Source: Bacteroidota bacterium
GTDB taxonomy: Bacteria; Bacteroidota; Bacteroidia; 2-12-FULL-35-15
DNA length: 64,000 nt
Direction of reading: 5' to 3'
NCBI GenBank assembly: GCA_016722565.1
Contig: JADKIU010000003.1
Coordinates: 310,001 to 374,000, forward strand
Shown: positions 35,503-44,763 of the stretch, in pieces
How positions within the stretch are numbered: the stretch's first letter is position 1
How the letters are laid out: every line of letters begins with the position of its first letter
Translations under genes and position numbers: made by a program
Notes under the pieces: model-generated
Seen by the model: only the letters and a program-made list of their open reading frames with translations
What the model was told of the DNA's origin: nothing
The model's database searches: none

Positions 35503-37271
35503 ATGGCAATTACTCGAATATTTGATATCCTACCCCAACTTAAGGAGAAATACAACAAACCCAATGCGTTGGCAGCGAAAGAAAATGGGAAATGGAGAAC
35601 CTATTCCACTCAGGAATTTATTGATTATGTTAACAATCTTAGCTATGGCTTGTATAATTTAGGACTGGAACGTGAAGATAAAATTGCCATCATTGCAAAT
35701 AACCGTCCCGAATGGAATTTTGCAGATTTTGCCATTCAGCAATCCGGAGCAGTAAGTGTGCCTATCTATCCGACCATCAGTGAACATGATTTAACATTCA
35801 TTTTAAATGATGCAAAATTAAATATGTTTTTGTTTCGAATGCAGAGATGGTTGCAAAAGTAAAAGCAGCATCTTCAAACGTACCTTCGATTAAAGGAGTG
35901 TATGCCTTCGATAAAGTAGATGGAGCAAAAAGCTGGATGGAATTAGTGAATGATGGAAAACAAAATCCAAAAGTAAACGAAATTGAAGCCATCAAAAACA
36001 GCATTCAACCGAACGACCTTTTTTCAATTTTATATACTTCCGGAACAACCGGAAATCCGAAAGGTGTAATGCTTTCCCACAACAATTTAATTAGTAATTC
36101 TATTGCTTGCCAAGTACTTGCTCCATTTGAGCATACTTGGATTGGATTGAGCTTTCTTCCTTTAAATCACGTTTACGAACGCATGTTGAGCACCCTCTAC
36201 TTTTACCTAGGTGTATCGGTGTATTATGCAGAAAGCATAGAAACAATTGGCGACAATTTAAAAGAAGTAAAGCCGCAAATATTCGGAACGGTTCCACGCT
36301 TATTGGAAAAAGTATATGATAAAATTGTTGCCAAAGGCGAAGAACAAACAGGAATCAAAAAGAAGTTGTTTTTCTGGGCGCTTGATTTAGGCTTGCGTTA
36401 TGAACTGAATGGTGCAAACGGATGGTGGTATGAGTTCCAATTAAAAATTGCCAACAAACTTATTTTCTCTAAATGGAGAGAAGCGTTGGGTGGAAATGTA
36501 GTTGCTGTTGCTTCCGGTGGAGCGGCCCTTCAACCACGTTTAGCACGGGTATTTCAAGCGGCACGCATTATTGTTCTAGAAGGCTATGGATTAACTGAAA
36601 CCTCTCCTGTTATTGCCGTAAATAATTTTTTGCCAAATGGTATCAAGTTCGGAACGGTAGGACCATTAATTGATAAAGTTTCTGTGAAGATAGCCGAAGA
36701 TGGAGAAATTTTAGTAAAAGGACCGAACGTGATGTTGGGTTATTATAATCGTCCAGATGCAACAGCGGAAGTAATGGACAGCGAAGGCTGGTTTCATACC
36801 GGTGACATCGGAATATTTGAAGAGAATCGCTTCTTAAAAATTACTGATCGTAAAAAAGAAATTTTTAAAACCTCTGGTGGTAAATACATTGCTCCGGTAA
36901 TGATTGAAAACAAACTCAAAGAATCGCCATTTATTGAACAAGTAATGGTTATTGGAGAAAATCAAAAATTTGCATCCGCATTGATTGTTCCTGCATTTAT
37001 TTTCTTAAAAGAATATTGCAAACGCAAAGAAATTGAGTTTACCAGCAATGAAGAGGTTATTAAAAATCCAATCATCATTGCACGCATCAACAAAGAAGTT
37101 GAAAAAACGAATGCCACCTTGGCGCAATACGAAAAAATTAAACGACCTGCATTGCTTTCTCGTGAATGGAGTATCGATAAAAACGAAATGACTCCCAAAC
37201 TTTCATTAAAACGAAAAGTTATTATGGCAGCCAATAAAGAAATAATCGAAAGTATTTACGCAGCAGAATAG
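35503..37271 (+). CDS. Long-chain acyl-CoA synthetase (AMP-binding; reading frame broken once)
   Basis: Activates fatty acids to acyl-CoA, feeding the beta-oxidation genes 4 kb downstream. Joined length is 589 aa. Motifs: FADFAIQQSGAVSVPIYPT, the AMP-binding ILYTSGTTGNPKGVMLSH (about 181-198), SFLPLNHVYERM, GYGLTETSPV, and WFHTGDIG with ITDRKKEIFKTSGGKYIAP. This is the FadD15/LACS-like branch. The frame opened by ATG 35503 stops at 35862 after NDAKLNMFLF. With one more A at 35820-35822 (or 35814-35817) the sequence reads NDAKLKYVFVSNAEMVAKVK and runs to TAG 37271. The missing base is in an A-run, as with the other broken genes of this window, so a sequence error is likelier than a pseudogene. 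Confidence 0.88.
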
Positions 37272-37279
37272 ATGAGCAT

Positions 37280-39232
37280 ATGTCTACCAAAAAGAATCAC
37301 AAGCACAAACCACACGAAACAAAAGCGAAAGAGCAATCTCCTTCGTTTTCAATTGATAAAAAATTAGTTCTTAAACTTTCTTTGGTTCTTGCACTCGTTG
37401 CATTTCTGCTGTATTCGAATACACTCAAGCATCAATTTGTATTGGACGACTATTCTGTCATCAAAGAAAATCAATTAACAAAAGGCGGAACGGCTTCTCT
37501 GAAAGAAATTTTTTCGAGCAGCTATCGAGAAGGATATGGTAATAACGAAAACAATCTTTATCGTCCTCTTTCAAAAGCAATGTTTGCGATTGAATGGCAA
37601 ATCTCTCCCGACAATGCTCATTTTCACCATTTGATAAATGTTTTGATGTACGCATTGGTTTGTGTACTTCTATTTATCGTTTTGCTGCGCTATACAAAAT
37701 TCAACATCTATTTATTGTTTCTCACCGTACTCATTTTTGCCGCCCATCCAATTCATACTGAAGTAGTGGCAAATATTAAAAGTCGGGATGAAATCTCCAG
37801 CATGCTCTTTATCTTATTATCCTTGCTATGCATTCACAAATACCTTTCAACCAACAAAATTTTAATGTTGATTGGAACATTGATTTGTTTCTTTCTGGCT
37901 CTTCTATCAAAGGAATCTGCAATTGTTTATGTGGCATTGGCACCGTTGTTTATTTATTTTTTTACAAACACATCTTTCAAAAACAACATCAAAATAACGG
38001 GAGCGCTTACTATTGTTGCAATAGTATACATGATGCTTCATGTTAAAATCATTGGAAGTATTGGCATTGATAACATTCCGGTAATCGACAATTCATTGCT
38101 TTACACCACCAATGTGTTTTATCAAAAAGCAACGGCAATCTTGATTATGGGAAAATACTTTTTATTGATGTTATTCCCTCATCCATTGTCATGTGATTAT
38201 TCTTTTGACACCATTCCGTTAGTTACATCCTTTGCAAACATTGGATTTTTGTTGGCATTATTTTTTCATGTATTCTTATTGTATTATGCCATCAAAAAAA
38301 TAAAAGAAAAACACTTACTCTCATTTCTTATTTTATTTTATTTAGTAAGTATGGCGTTGGCATCAAACATATTCATGCTGATTGGAACGCACTTAGCAGA
38401 GCGTTTATTATTCTTCCCTTCTGTCGCTTTTTGTCTTGCTGCAGTTTATTTCTTGAGTAGATTATTTAAAATGGACATGGCTGATCATTCAGCAAAATTA
38501 AATTCGCTATTCAAAGTGAACACCACATTACTCGCAATTGTTGGAGTGGTGATGGTTTTGTATTCAGCAAAAACATATTCCCGCAATAAAGATTGGAAAT
38601 CAGACACCACCTTATTTGGTCGCGATTTAGAAACCGTTCCGAATAGTGCTCACATGCTCTTTTATTATGCAAACAACTTAGCAAACAAGGATTCATTAAA
38701 TGCAGTTAAAAATCCGATTGAGCGTGAGCAACGTTTAATAAAAGCACAAAAGAGTATCACGAAAGCACTCCAACTATATGAATTGTTTCCTGATGCACAC
38801 AATGTAGCCGGAAGAGTTTACTACGAACAAAAAAATTACGAAGCAGCATTTAAAAGTTACAGCAGAGCTTTAGAAATGAATCCCGGAAAGGGAATGTATC
38901 ACAACAATGCAGGAACCTGTTTATTCTCTGTTGGAAAATTTGATGAAGCAGCAAGAGCATTTGAGAAAGCGGTTCAAATCGACAAATACGATGTGGATGC
39001 ACAATGTAATTTAGGAAGTGCATATGGAGCAATGGGTGAATCTTATAAGAATCAAAAAGATATGGCCAATGCCAATAAGATGTTTCTGATTGCGATTGAA
39101 CATTTTAAAAAGGCAACAGAGATCGATCCGAATTATAAGTCGGCATACCAATTTATTGGAATCACCTACAATAATATTGGCGATACAGCAAATGGAGATA
39201 TTTGGCTAAAGAAAGCTGCGAGAATAAAGTAA
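37280..39232 (+). CDS. TMTC-like membrane protein with C-terminal TPR repeats
   Basis: 650 aa. After a basic N-terminal stretch come about 9-10 helices (about 30-430) with the loop YSNTLKHQFVLDDYSVIKEN, holding a DD pair as in protein O-mannosyltransferase-like GT-C proteins, and FAAHPIHTEVVANIKSRDEI in the next loop. TPR units follow (about 490-645; NYEAAFKSYSRALEMNPGKG, FDEAARAFEKAVQIDKYDV, HFKKATEIDPNYKSA). This is the organisation of TMTC-type proteins (DUF1736 plus TPR). A glycosyltransferase role is possible but no donor specificity can be read. It starts 8 nt after the acyl-CoA synthetase stop, so the two are probably co-transcribed. It ends 7 nt before a convergent gene. Confidence 0.85.
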   Translation: MSTKKNHKHKPHETKAKEQSPSFSIDKKLVLKLSLVLALVAFLLYSNTLKHQFVLDDYSVIKENQLTKGGTASLKEIFSSSYREGYGNNENNLYRPLSKAMFAIEWQISPDNAHFHHLINVLMYALVCVLLFIVLLRYTKFNIYLLFLTVLIFAAHPIHTEVVANIKSRDEISSMLFILLSLLCIHKYLSTNKILMLIGTLICFFLALLSKESAIVYVALAPLFIYFFTNTSFKNNIKITGALTIVAIVYMMLHVKIIGSIGIDNIPVIDNSLLYTTNVFYQKATAILIMGKYFLLMLFPHPLSCDYSFDTIPLVTSFANIGFLLALFFHVFLLYYAIKKIKEKHLLSFLILFYLVSMALASNIFMLIGTHLAERLLFFPSVAFCLAAVYFLSRLFKMDMADHSAKLNSLFKVNTTLLAIVGVVMVLYSAKTYSRNKDWKSDTTLFGRDLETVPNSAHMLFYYANNLANKDSLNAVKNPIEREQRLIKAQKSITKALQLYELFPDAHNVAGRVYYEQKNYEAAFKSYSRALEMNPGKGMYHNNAGTCLFSVGKFDEAARAFEKAVQIDKYDVDAQCNLGSAYGAMGESYKNQKDMANANKMFLIAIEHFKKATEIDPNYKSAYQFIGITYNNIGDTANGDIWLKKAARIK

Positions 39233-39239
39233 CAGCTAC

Positions 39240-39872
39240 TTACTTTTCTGCAAGAATCTTCTCAATTACATTGCTCAAATTCTCGTAATCAACATATCCT
39301 TTTGCGATAAGGTAAAACTGATTGTCTTTCACCAATATCACGGCAGGAAATCCCGTAATGCCCCACTCCTGAATCATTTTAAAAAGGTTGGTGGTTTCCA
39401 TTCTGAATTCGTCCGAGTTCAACTTTTGCAAAAATGAATCGGGATCAATTCCATAAGGCTTGATGAGCTCCGTATAAACAGCATCCTCTTGCAAATCATG
39501 CCCATCAATGTATTGTGCTTTTTGAACAGAAGAAGCGAAAGCAATGGCATCCTTTTGATTAAACGATTTAAAAACCTCTAAAGCAATGCATGGTTTTAAA
39601 GAAGATTGATACAATGATTTATCCCTTAATTTAGATAAATAAGGTTCTCCGAATTTCACACCGGTCATTTCTTCTAAGCGCGGCAATGCTTTCAAAATAT
39701 AATCGGCAAAATCACCAATTAACCCTTCCCTGGAACCAACCACCATTCCACCGCTGATAATTTCAAAATCCATTTTTTCAGAATAGGCTTTCTCGATTTT
39801 TTGAATCACGGGAGAAAAGCCATAACACCAACCACACAAAGGATCGTAGATATAAATTATTTTAGATTTCAT
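39240..39872 (-). CDS. DsbA family (FrnE-like) thioredoxin-fold protein
   Basis: 210 aa. The N-terminus reads IIYIYDPLCGWCYGFSPVI, with an active-site C-G-W-C at about residues 13-16 in the thioredoxin fold, and the cis-Pro region is WGITGFPAVILV (about 170-181). A helical insertion lies between. No signal peptide is present, so a cytoplasmic FrnE-like dithiol oxidoreductase or isomerase is more likely than a periplasmic DsbA. It starts 11 nt inside the 3' end of the TRIC gene, indicating translational coupling. Confidence 0.87.
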   Translation of the reverse strand: MKSKIIYIYDPLCGWCYGFSPVIQKIEKAYSEKMDFEIISGGMVVGSREGLIGDFADYILKALPRLEEMTGVKFGEPYLSKLRDKSLYQSSLKPCIALEVFKSFNQKDAIAFASSVQKAQYIDGHDLQEDAVYTELIKPYGIDPDSFLQKLNSDEFRMETTNLFKMIQEWGITGFPAVILVKDNQFYLIAKGYVDYENLSNVIEKILAEK

Positions 39873-40485
39873 TCTTTTCTTTAATAAACTTCGGTAAACT
39901 TAAATTTTTCTTCACCGCAACAATGCGGATTCCTATAATTAACAATGCTGCCAACAAAAAGTTCATATTCCGCTCACAACCAATATAATCAAGTGTTAAA
40001 TAAGCAATTGCTCCAAACAAACAAGCGGTGGCATATATTTCTTTTTTAAAAATAATCGGAATTTCATTTGTTAATACATCGCGAATCACACCACCCATAA
40101 CTGCGGAAAACATTCCCATAATGGCCGCAATAACAGGATGAACGCCCAAACTCATGGCCTTTTCAGTTCCTACAATTGTAAACATAGCGATACCAATGGT
40201 ATCAAATAAAAAGAAGGTCCTGCGCAATTTGATGAGGACTTTAAAGAAAACACTTGCCAGCACCACCCCAATCATAATGGCATATACAAAATTGAGGTCG
40301 TTGACCCAAACCAAGGGATAACTGCCTAGAAGAATATCGCGCAAACTACCTCCACCGATGGCGGTGATAAAGCCAATAAACCCTGCTCCAAACCAATCGG
40401 GTTGAGCCTTGTCGTTAGCCGCCAATGCCCCTGAAATGGCAAAAAAGCCTGTTCCTAAAACCTCTAAATAATACTGTGTTTGCAT
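39862..40485 (-). CDS. TRIC-type cation channel family protein (UPF0126)
   Basis: 207-aa inner-membrane protein with about seven helices in two repeats of the UPF0126 fold. Each repeat has the GxxRD signature (FITAIGGGSLRDILLG near 60; AVMGGVIRDVLTNEIP near 147). Bacterial members form trimeric channels, reported to be selective for K+ or related cations. ATG 40485 (MQTQYYLEVLG) is chosen; an upstream start near 40629 would overlap the divergent marR gene and add non-conserved sequence. TAACTTTG at 40507-40500 (minus strand) could be its -7 box. Two operator-like palindromes lie farther upstream, near the marR promoter. Confidence 0.9.
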   Translation of the reverse strand: MQTQYYLEVLGTGFFAISGALAANDKAQPDWFGAGFIGFITAIGGGSLRDILLGSYPLVWVNDLNFVYAIMIGVVLASVFFKVLIKLRRTFFLFDTIGIAMFTIVGTEKAMSLGVHPVIAAIMGMFSAVMGGVIRDVLTNEIPIIFKKEIYATACLFGAIAYLTLDYIGCERNMNFLLAALLIIGIRIVAVKKNLSLPKFIKEKNEI

Positions 40486-40552
40486 CGTTGAATTATGTGC
40501 AAAGTTAGTCAAGAATATAGATATGACGAAAATCAATGAAAAATACTTGATA

Positions 40553-40566
40553 TTATGCTTGCATAA
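40553..40566. promoter_or_regulatory. Operator-like palindrome 1 upstream of marR
   Basis: TTATGCTTGCATAA is a perfect inverted repeat (TTATGC / GCATAA, TT centre). It overlaps the -33 box CTTG of the marR promoter. Confidence 0.65.
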
Positions 40567-40588
40567 TAAATAAAAATTATTATGTTTG
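40558..40588 (+). promoter_or_regulatory. Promoter of the marR-fad operon (CTTG-N19-TATGTTTG)
   Basis: CTTG (40558-40561), 19 nt, TATGTTTG (40581-40588). The marR ATG begins at 40596, so transcription would start about at the ATG, giving a nearly leaderless message. Both boxes lie inside the two operator-like palindromes. Confidence 0.6.
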
Positions 40589-40593
40589 CATAA
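40580..40593. promoter_or_regulatory. Operator-like palindrome 2 upstream of marR
   Basis: TTATGTTTGCATAA differs from palindrome 1 at one base and lies 27 bp from it, roughly two and a half helix turns. It covers the TATGTTTG -7 box and ends 2 bp before the marR ATG. Confidence 0.65.
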
Positions 40594-40595
40594 CA

Positions 40596-41048
40596 ATGTC
40601 GAAAAAGCATACAGAAACCGTTGATTCAAAATTAAAATCTGCCTGGCAGATTATTTCCCGCATGTACAATGCAGAGGCAGCCCAATATGGCGGCAGTATT
40701 GCCATTGGTCATTTTTTATTGAATATAGACAGTGATGAAGGAGCGTATGCTTCTGACATCGCTCCCAAACTGGGAATGGAGAGTACCTCCCTCTCTCGTA
40801 TCATCAAAGCACTGGAAGACGAGAAACTCATTATTCGTAAAGCCGATAAAGAAGATAAACGTAAGGTTAAACTTATCTTAACACAAAAGGGGAAAGAAAA
40901 TAAAGAACTTGCAAAAAAGATTGTCCGCAATTTCAATGCGGAAATAGAAAACAAAATCGGTAAGAACAAAATCGATGAATTTTTGAAAACAGTGAATGAC
41001 ATTATTTCATTGGCTGAAGAAAAAAACAGAACGTTAAAACTTGGTTAA
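40596..41048 (+). CDS. MarR family transcriptional regulator of the fatty-acid operon
   Basis: 150-aa winged-helix dimer protein. The recognition helix region DIAPKLGMESTSLSRIIKALEDEKLIIRKADKEDKRKVKLILTQKG, seen here in pieces (SLSRIIKALEDEKLI, then ADKEDKRKVKLILTQ), is the classic MarR DNA-binding motif with the basic wing at about residues 86-100. It has a C-terminal helical dimer region. It is the first gene of an operon whose next three genes are beta-oxidation enzymes, the first of them starting 4 nt after its stop. It is therefore probably an acyl-CoA- or fatty-acid-responsive repressor. Two palindromes over its own promoter suggest autorepression. Confidence 0.9.
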   Translation: MSKKHTETVDSKLKSAWQIISRMYNAEAAQYGGSIAIGHFLLNIDSDEGAYASDIAPKLGMESTSLSRIIKALEDEKLIIRKADKEDKRKVKLILTQKGKENKELAKKIVRNFNAEIENKIGKNKIDEFLKTVNDIISLAEEKNRTLKLG

Positions 41049-41052
41049 CATT

Positions 41053-43428
41053 ATGAATAGAACAATTAAAAAAGTAGCCATTCTTGGTTCGGGTGTAATG
41101 GGAAGCAGAATTGCTTGTCATTTTGCAAACATTGGTGTAGAGGTAATTCTATTGGACATTGTGCCCAAAGATGCAACTGCCGATAAAAAGTCTAGAAACA
41201 AAATTGTGGACGATGCATTGGCGTTTGCATTAAAATCAAACCCATCACCGATTTATCGCAAAGCATTTGCAAAGCGTATCACAACCGGCAACTTTGATGA
41301 TAACATGAAAGATATCGCTACTTGCGATTGGATCATTGAAGTGGTGATTGAACGATTAGATATTAAAAAGCAAGTTTTTGATAATGTAGAAAAGTTTCGA
41401 AAACCAGGAACATTAATTACATCGAACACTTCCGGTATTCCTATTCATCTAATGAATGAAGGTAGAAGTGAAGATTTTCAAAAACACTTTTGTGGCTCTC
41501 ACTTTTTTAACCCTCCACGCTATTTAAGATTGTTGGAAATTATTCCTACACCAAAAACTTCACCTGAAGTAGTTGACTTTTTAATGAAGTATGGAGAATT
41601 GTATTTAGGAAAAACTACCGTTTTATGTAAAGATACTCCTGCCTTCATCGCCAACAGAATTGGCGTTTACGGAATCATGAGTTTGTTTCACACAGTTGAA
41701 AAAATGGGGTTAACCATTGATGAAGTAGATAAATTAACAGGACCGGTTTTAGGCCGACCGAAATCTGCAACCTTCCGTACGTGTGATGTTGTAGGATTAG
41801 ACACCTTGGTGCACGTTGCCAATGGAGTTGCTGCCAGCTGCCCAAAAGACGAATCCATTGATGTTTTCAAAATCCCTGGTTATGTTTCTAAAATGGTAGA
41901 AAATAAATGGCTAGGAAGCAAAACCGAACAAGGGTTTTTCAAAAAAGTAAAAGGTGCCGGTGGAAAATCAGAAATCCATTCCTTGGATTTAAAAACATTG
42001 GAATACAAACCATCCGTTAAAGCAAAATTTGCAACCTTAGAAGCAACAAAAACTATCGAAAATCTGCGTGATCGAATGAAAGTATTGTTGGCAGGAAAAG
42101 ATAAAGCAGGAGATTTTTATCGTACTTCTTTTTATGGATTGTTTGCTTATGTTAGTAACCGTATCCCGGAAATCACAGATGAACTTTATAAAATTGATGC
42201 GGCCATGAATGCCGGTTTCGCTTGGGAACTTGGACCATTTGAAGCATGGGACGCACTTGGAGTTGCAGAAACAGTGAAAGCGATGGAAGCTGCAGGAAAC
42301 AAACCGGCACAATGGATTTACGATATGCTTTCTTCCGGAGCAACTGCTTTTTATAAAGTAGAAAACGGAAGTAAAAAATATTACGACATTCCATCCAAAT
42401 CTTTTAAAGTAATTCCGGGAACTGAATCATTTATCATCCTAGATAACATTCGTTCCAACAAAACAGTTTGGAAAAACAGTGGTGCCACCTTAACCGACAT
42501 CGGAGATGGAATTGTGAATTTAGAGTGGAATACAAAAATGAACTCTATTGGTGCTGAAGTAATTGAAGGCATCAACAAATCTATAGAAATCGCTGAAAAA
42601 GATTTTAGAGGATTGGTGATCTCGAATGAAGGAGCAAATTTTTCGGCAGGAGCGAATGTGGGAATGATCTTCATGATGGCGGTTGAACAAGAATACGATG
42701 AATTAAACTTCGCAATCAAAACATTCCAGAACACCATGATGCGAGTTCGTTACTCTTCAATTCCAGTTGTTGTGGCTCCCCACAATTTAGCATTAGGTGG
42801 TGCATGTGAAATGAGTATGCACTCCGACAGAGTTGTCGCGCATGCTGAAACCTATATGGGATTAGTTGAATTTGGAGTTGGCTTAATCCCAGGTGGTGGT
42901 GGAACGAAAGAATTCGCAGTTCGTTTATCAGATGAATTACAAGATGGAGATATTGAATTAAATAATTTCCGCGATCGTTTCTTAACCATCGGACAAGCAA
43001 AAGTTGGAACATCCGCTTATGAAGCATTCGACTTGGGATATTTAAGAAAAGGAAAAGATGTAGTTGTGATTTCTCGCAACCGCGTTTTATCAGAAGCAAA
43101 ATTAAATTGTATTGAAATCGCGGAAGCAGGTTATACAAAACCGGCTGCACGAAAAGATATTCGTGTATTAGGAAAACAAGCATTGGGATTAGCTTACTTG
43201 GGTGCAAACTCGATGCAAGTTGGAAATTACATTAGCGAGCACGATGTGAAAATCTCTCAAAAATTAGCTTACGTTTTATGTGGTGGTGATTTATCGTCTC
43301 CAACATTGGTAAGCGAACAATATTTATTGGATTTGGAACGTGAGGCATTTTTATCGCTTTGCGGAGAAAGAAAAACATTGGAACGCTTACAGTCAATTAT
43401 CACTGGAGGAAAAATATTACGTAATTAG
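41053..43428 (+). CDS. Fused 3-hydroxyacyl-CoA dehydrogenase / enoyl-CoA hydratase
   Basis: Beta-oxidation enzyme, 791 aa, with an order of domains as in FadN. The dehydrogenase comes first: VAILGSGVMGSRIACHFAN is the NAD-binding GxGxxG (about residues 9-16), followed by the SNTSGIPI block and FCGSHFFNPPRYLRLLEII. The hydratase comes last (about 490-680; NFSAGANVG, LALGGACEMSMHSDR, LVEFGVGLIPGGGGTKE). A middle region (about 330-480) joins them. ATG 41053 is chosen, 4 nt after marR. Gene order marR, this gene, thiolase and acyl-CoA dehydrogenase makes a complete beta-oxidation set. The FadB/FadJ arrangement (hydratase first) is excluded by the domain order. Confidence 0.95.
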   Translation: MNRTIKKVAILGSGVMGSRIACHFANIGVEVILLDIVPKDATADKKSRNKIVDDALAFALKSNPSPIYRKAFAKRITTGNFDDNMKDIATCDWIIEVVIERLDIKKQVFDNVEKFRKPGTLITSNTSGIPIHLMNEGRSEDFQKHFCGSHFFNPPRYLRLLEIIPTPKTSPEVVDFLMKYGELYLGKTTVLCKDTPAFIANRIGVYGIMSLFHTVEKMGLTIDEVDKLTGPVLGRPKSATFRTCDVVGLDTLVHVANGVAASCPKDESIDVFKIPGYVSKMVENKWLGSKTEQGFFKKVKGAGGKSEIHSLDLKTLEYKPSVKAKFATLEATKTIENLRDRMKVLLAGKDKAGDFYRTSFYGLFAYVSNRIPEITDELYKIDAAMNAGFAWELGPFEAWDALGVAETVKAMEAAGNKPAQWIYDMLSSGATAFYKVENGSKKYYDIPSKSFKVIPGTESFIILDNIRSNKTVWKNSGATLTDIGDGIVNLEWNTKMNSIGAEVIEGINKSIEIAEKDFRGLVISNEGANFSAGANVGMIFMMAVEQEYDELNFAIKTFQNTMMRVRYSSIPVVVAPHNLALGGACEMSMHSDRVVAHAETYMGLVEFGVGLIPGGGGTKEFAVRLSDELQDGDIELNNFRDRFLTIGQAKVGTSAYEAFDLGYLRKGKDVVVISRNRVLSEAKLNCIEIAEAGYTKPAARKDIRVLGKQALGLAYLGANSMQVGNYISEHDVKISQKLAYVLCGGDLSSPTLVSEQYLLDLEREAFLSLCGERKTLERLQSIITGGKILRN

Positions 43429-43497
43429 ATATTAGATGTTGGATATTGGACTCAACACAGAAAATCCAAAATCCCAAAATCTAAAATCCAAAATCTT
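43425..43497. repeat. AT-rich short tandem words in the fad operon spacer
   Basis: The spacer consists of TTAGATATTAGATGTTGGATATT-like words followed by repeats of AAAATCC/AAAATCT of about 7-8 bp. It sits between the dehydrogenase stop and the thiolase start; no function can be shown. Confidence 0.5.
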
Positions 43498-43503
43498 TAA
43501 AAT

Positions 43504-44679
43504 ATGAACGCATATATTGTAGCTGGTTTTAGAACCGCAGTAGGAAAAGCAAACAGAGGTGGATTTAGATTCACCCGTCCGGATGACTTAGCATCTGATG
43601 TCATCAAACATCTAATGGCAAGCGTTCCAAACATTGCCCATGATCAAGTAGATGATTTAATTGTTGGGAATGCAATGCCTGAAGCAGAGCAAGGATTGAA
43701 CATGGCGAGATTAATTTCGCTGATGGCATTCAATACAGATAAAGTTGCAGGGATGACCGTGAACAGATATTGTGCTTCCGGTTTAGAAACAATTGCAATT
43801 GCTGCAGCAAAAATTCATGCAGGCATGGCAGATTGTATTGTTGCAGGTGGAGCAGAAAGCATGAGTTTAATTCCTATGGGTGGCTGGAGAATCGTTCCCC
43901 ACGCTGGTGTTGCACTCGCACATCCTGATCATTATTGGGGAATGGGATTGACAGCTGAAGCGGTTGCGAATGAATATAAAATTAGCCGTGAAGACCAAGA
44001 TGCATTTGCTTTCAACTCTCATATGAAAGCGATGAAAGCCATCAAAGATGGTAAATTCAAAGGTGAAATTGTTCCAATCAAAGTTTCTGAAACGTATGTT
44101 GATGAAAACGAAAAAAAGAAAACAAGAGATTTTATTGTTGATACAGATGAAGGTCCACGTGCCGACACTACCCTTGAAGCATTGGCAAAGTTAAAACCAG
44201 TGTTTGATGCCAAAGGAAGTGTGACTGCAGGAAATTCTTCACAAACAAGTGACGGAGCAGCATTCGTAATGATTGTGAGCGAGAAGTTTTTAAAAGAAAA
44301 CAATTTAAAACCAATTGCACGCATGGTGAGTTTTGCTGCGGCAGGTGTTCCTCCAAGAATCATGGGAATCGGTCCAGTTGCAGCTATTCCGAAAGCGTTG
44401 AAATTAGCTGGAATGAATTTAGGTCAAATTGATTTAATTGAATTGAATGAGGCATTTGCTTCTCAGTCATTAGCTGTTTGCAGAGAATTGGACATCAACC
44501 AAGACATTGTGAATGTGAATGGCGGAGCAATTTCACTCGGACATCCACTGGGTTGTTCCGGAGCAAAATTATCGGTTCAATTATTCTCAGAATTAAAACG
44601 TCAAAATAAAAAATACGGAATTGTCAGCATGTGCGTTGGTACAGGCCAAGGCGCTGCTGGAATTTTCGAAATGCTTTAA
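43504..44679 (+). CDS. Acetyl-CoA C-acyltransferase (thiolase)
   Basis: 391-aa degradative thiolase that cleaves 3-ketoacyl-CoA, the last step of beta-oxidation. Catalytic residues are visible: nucleophilic Cys in VNRYCASGLETIA (about residue 91), His in GGAISLGHPLGCSGAK (about 345) and the second Cys in CVGTGQGAAGIFEML at the end. GGAESMSLIPMGG is typical of long-chain-type thiolases. Third gene of the operon, with repeats separating it from both neighbours. Confidence 0.96.
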   Translation: MNAYIVAGFRTAVGKANRGGFRFTRPDDLASDVIKHLMASVPNIAHDQVDDLIVGNAMPEAEQGLNMARLISLMAFNTDKVAGMTVNRYCASGLETIAIAAAKIHAGMADCIVAGGAESMSLIPMGGWRIVPHAGVALAHPDHYWGMGLTAEAVANEYKISREDQDAFAFNSHMKAMKAIKDGKFKGEIVPIKVSETYVDENEKKKTRDFIVDTDEGPRADTTLEALAKLKPVFDAKGSVTAGNSSQTSDGAAFVMIVSEKFLKENNLKPIARMVSFAAAGVPPRIMGIGPVAAIPKALKLAGMNLGQIDLIELNEAFASQSLAVCRELDINQDIVNVNGGAISLGHPLGCSGAKLSVQLFSELKRQNKKYGIVSMCVGTGQGAAGIFEML

Positions 44680-44683
44680 CAAA

Positions 44684-44725
44684 GTGACTAGGTGACTAGG
44701 TAACTAAGTAACTAAGTAACTAGGT
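44684..44725. repeat. Tandem 8-bp repeat between thiolase and acyl-CoA dehydrogenase genes
   Basis: Five 8-bp copies: GTGACTAG twice, GTAACTAA twice, GTAACTAG once, and a truncated start of the next. The region lies 5 nt after the thiolase stop and about 38 nt before the next ATG. Such short arrays are often variable between strains; a regulatory role is possible but not shown. Confidence 0.75.
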
Positions 44726-44763
44726 AAAATAAAAAGAACATTAACATTTAAAATCATAAAACT

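Noticed and set aside
40486..40629. Longer N-terminus of the TRIC channel gene
   Set aside because: It would overlap the divergent marR gene and its operators, and the extra residues have no match to the family start MQTQYYLE.
43425..43497. Repeated AAAATCC words considered as an iteron or origin
   Set aside because: Low complexity, inside an operon spacer, with no replication gene or DnaA box.
44684..44725. Short tandem array considered as a CRISPR-like repeat
   Set aside because: The unit is 8 bp with no spacers and no cas genes nearby; it is a simple tandem repeat.
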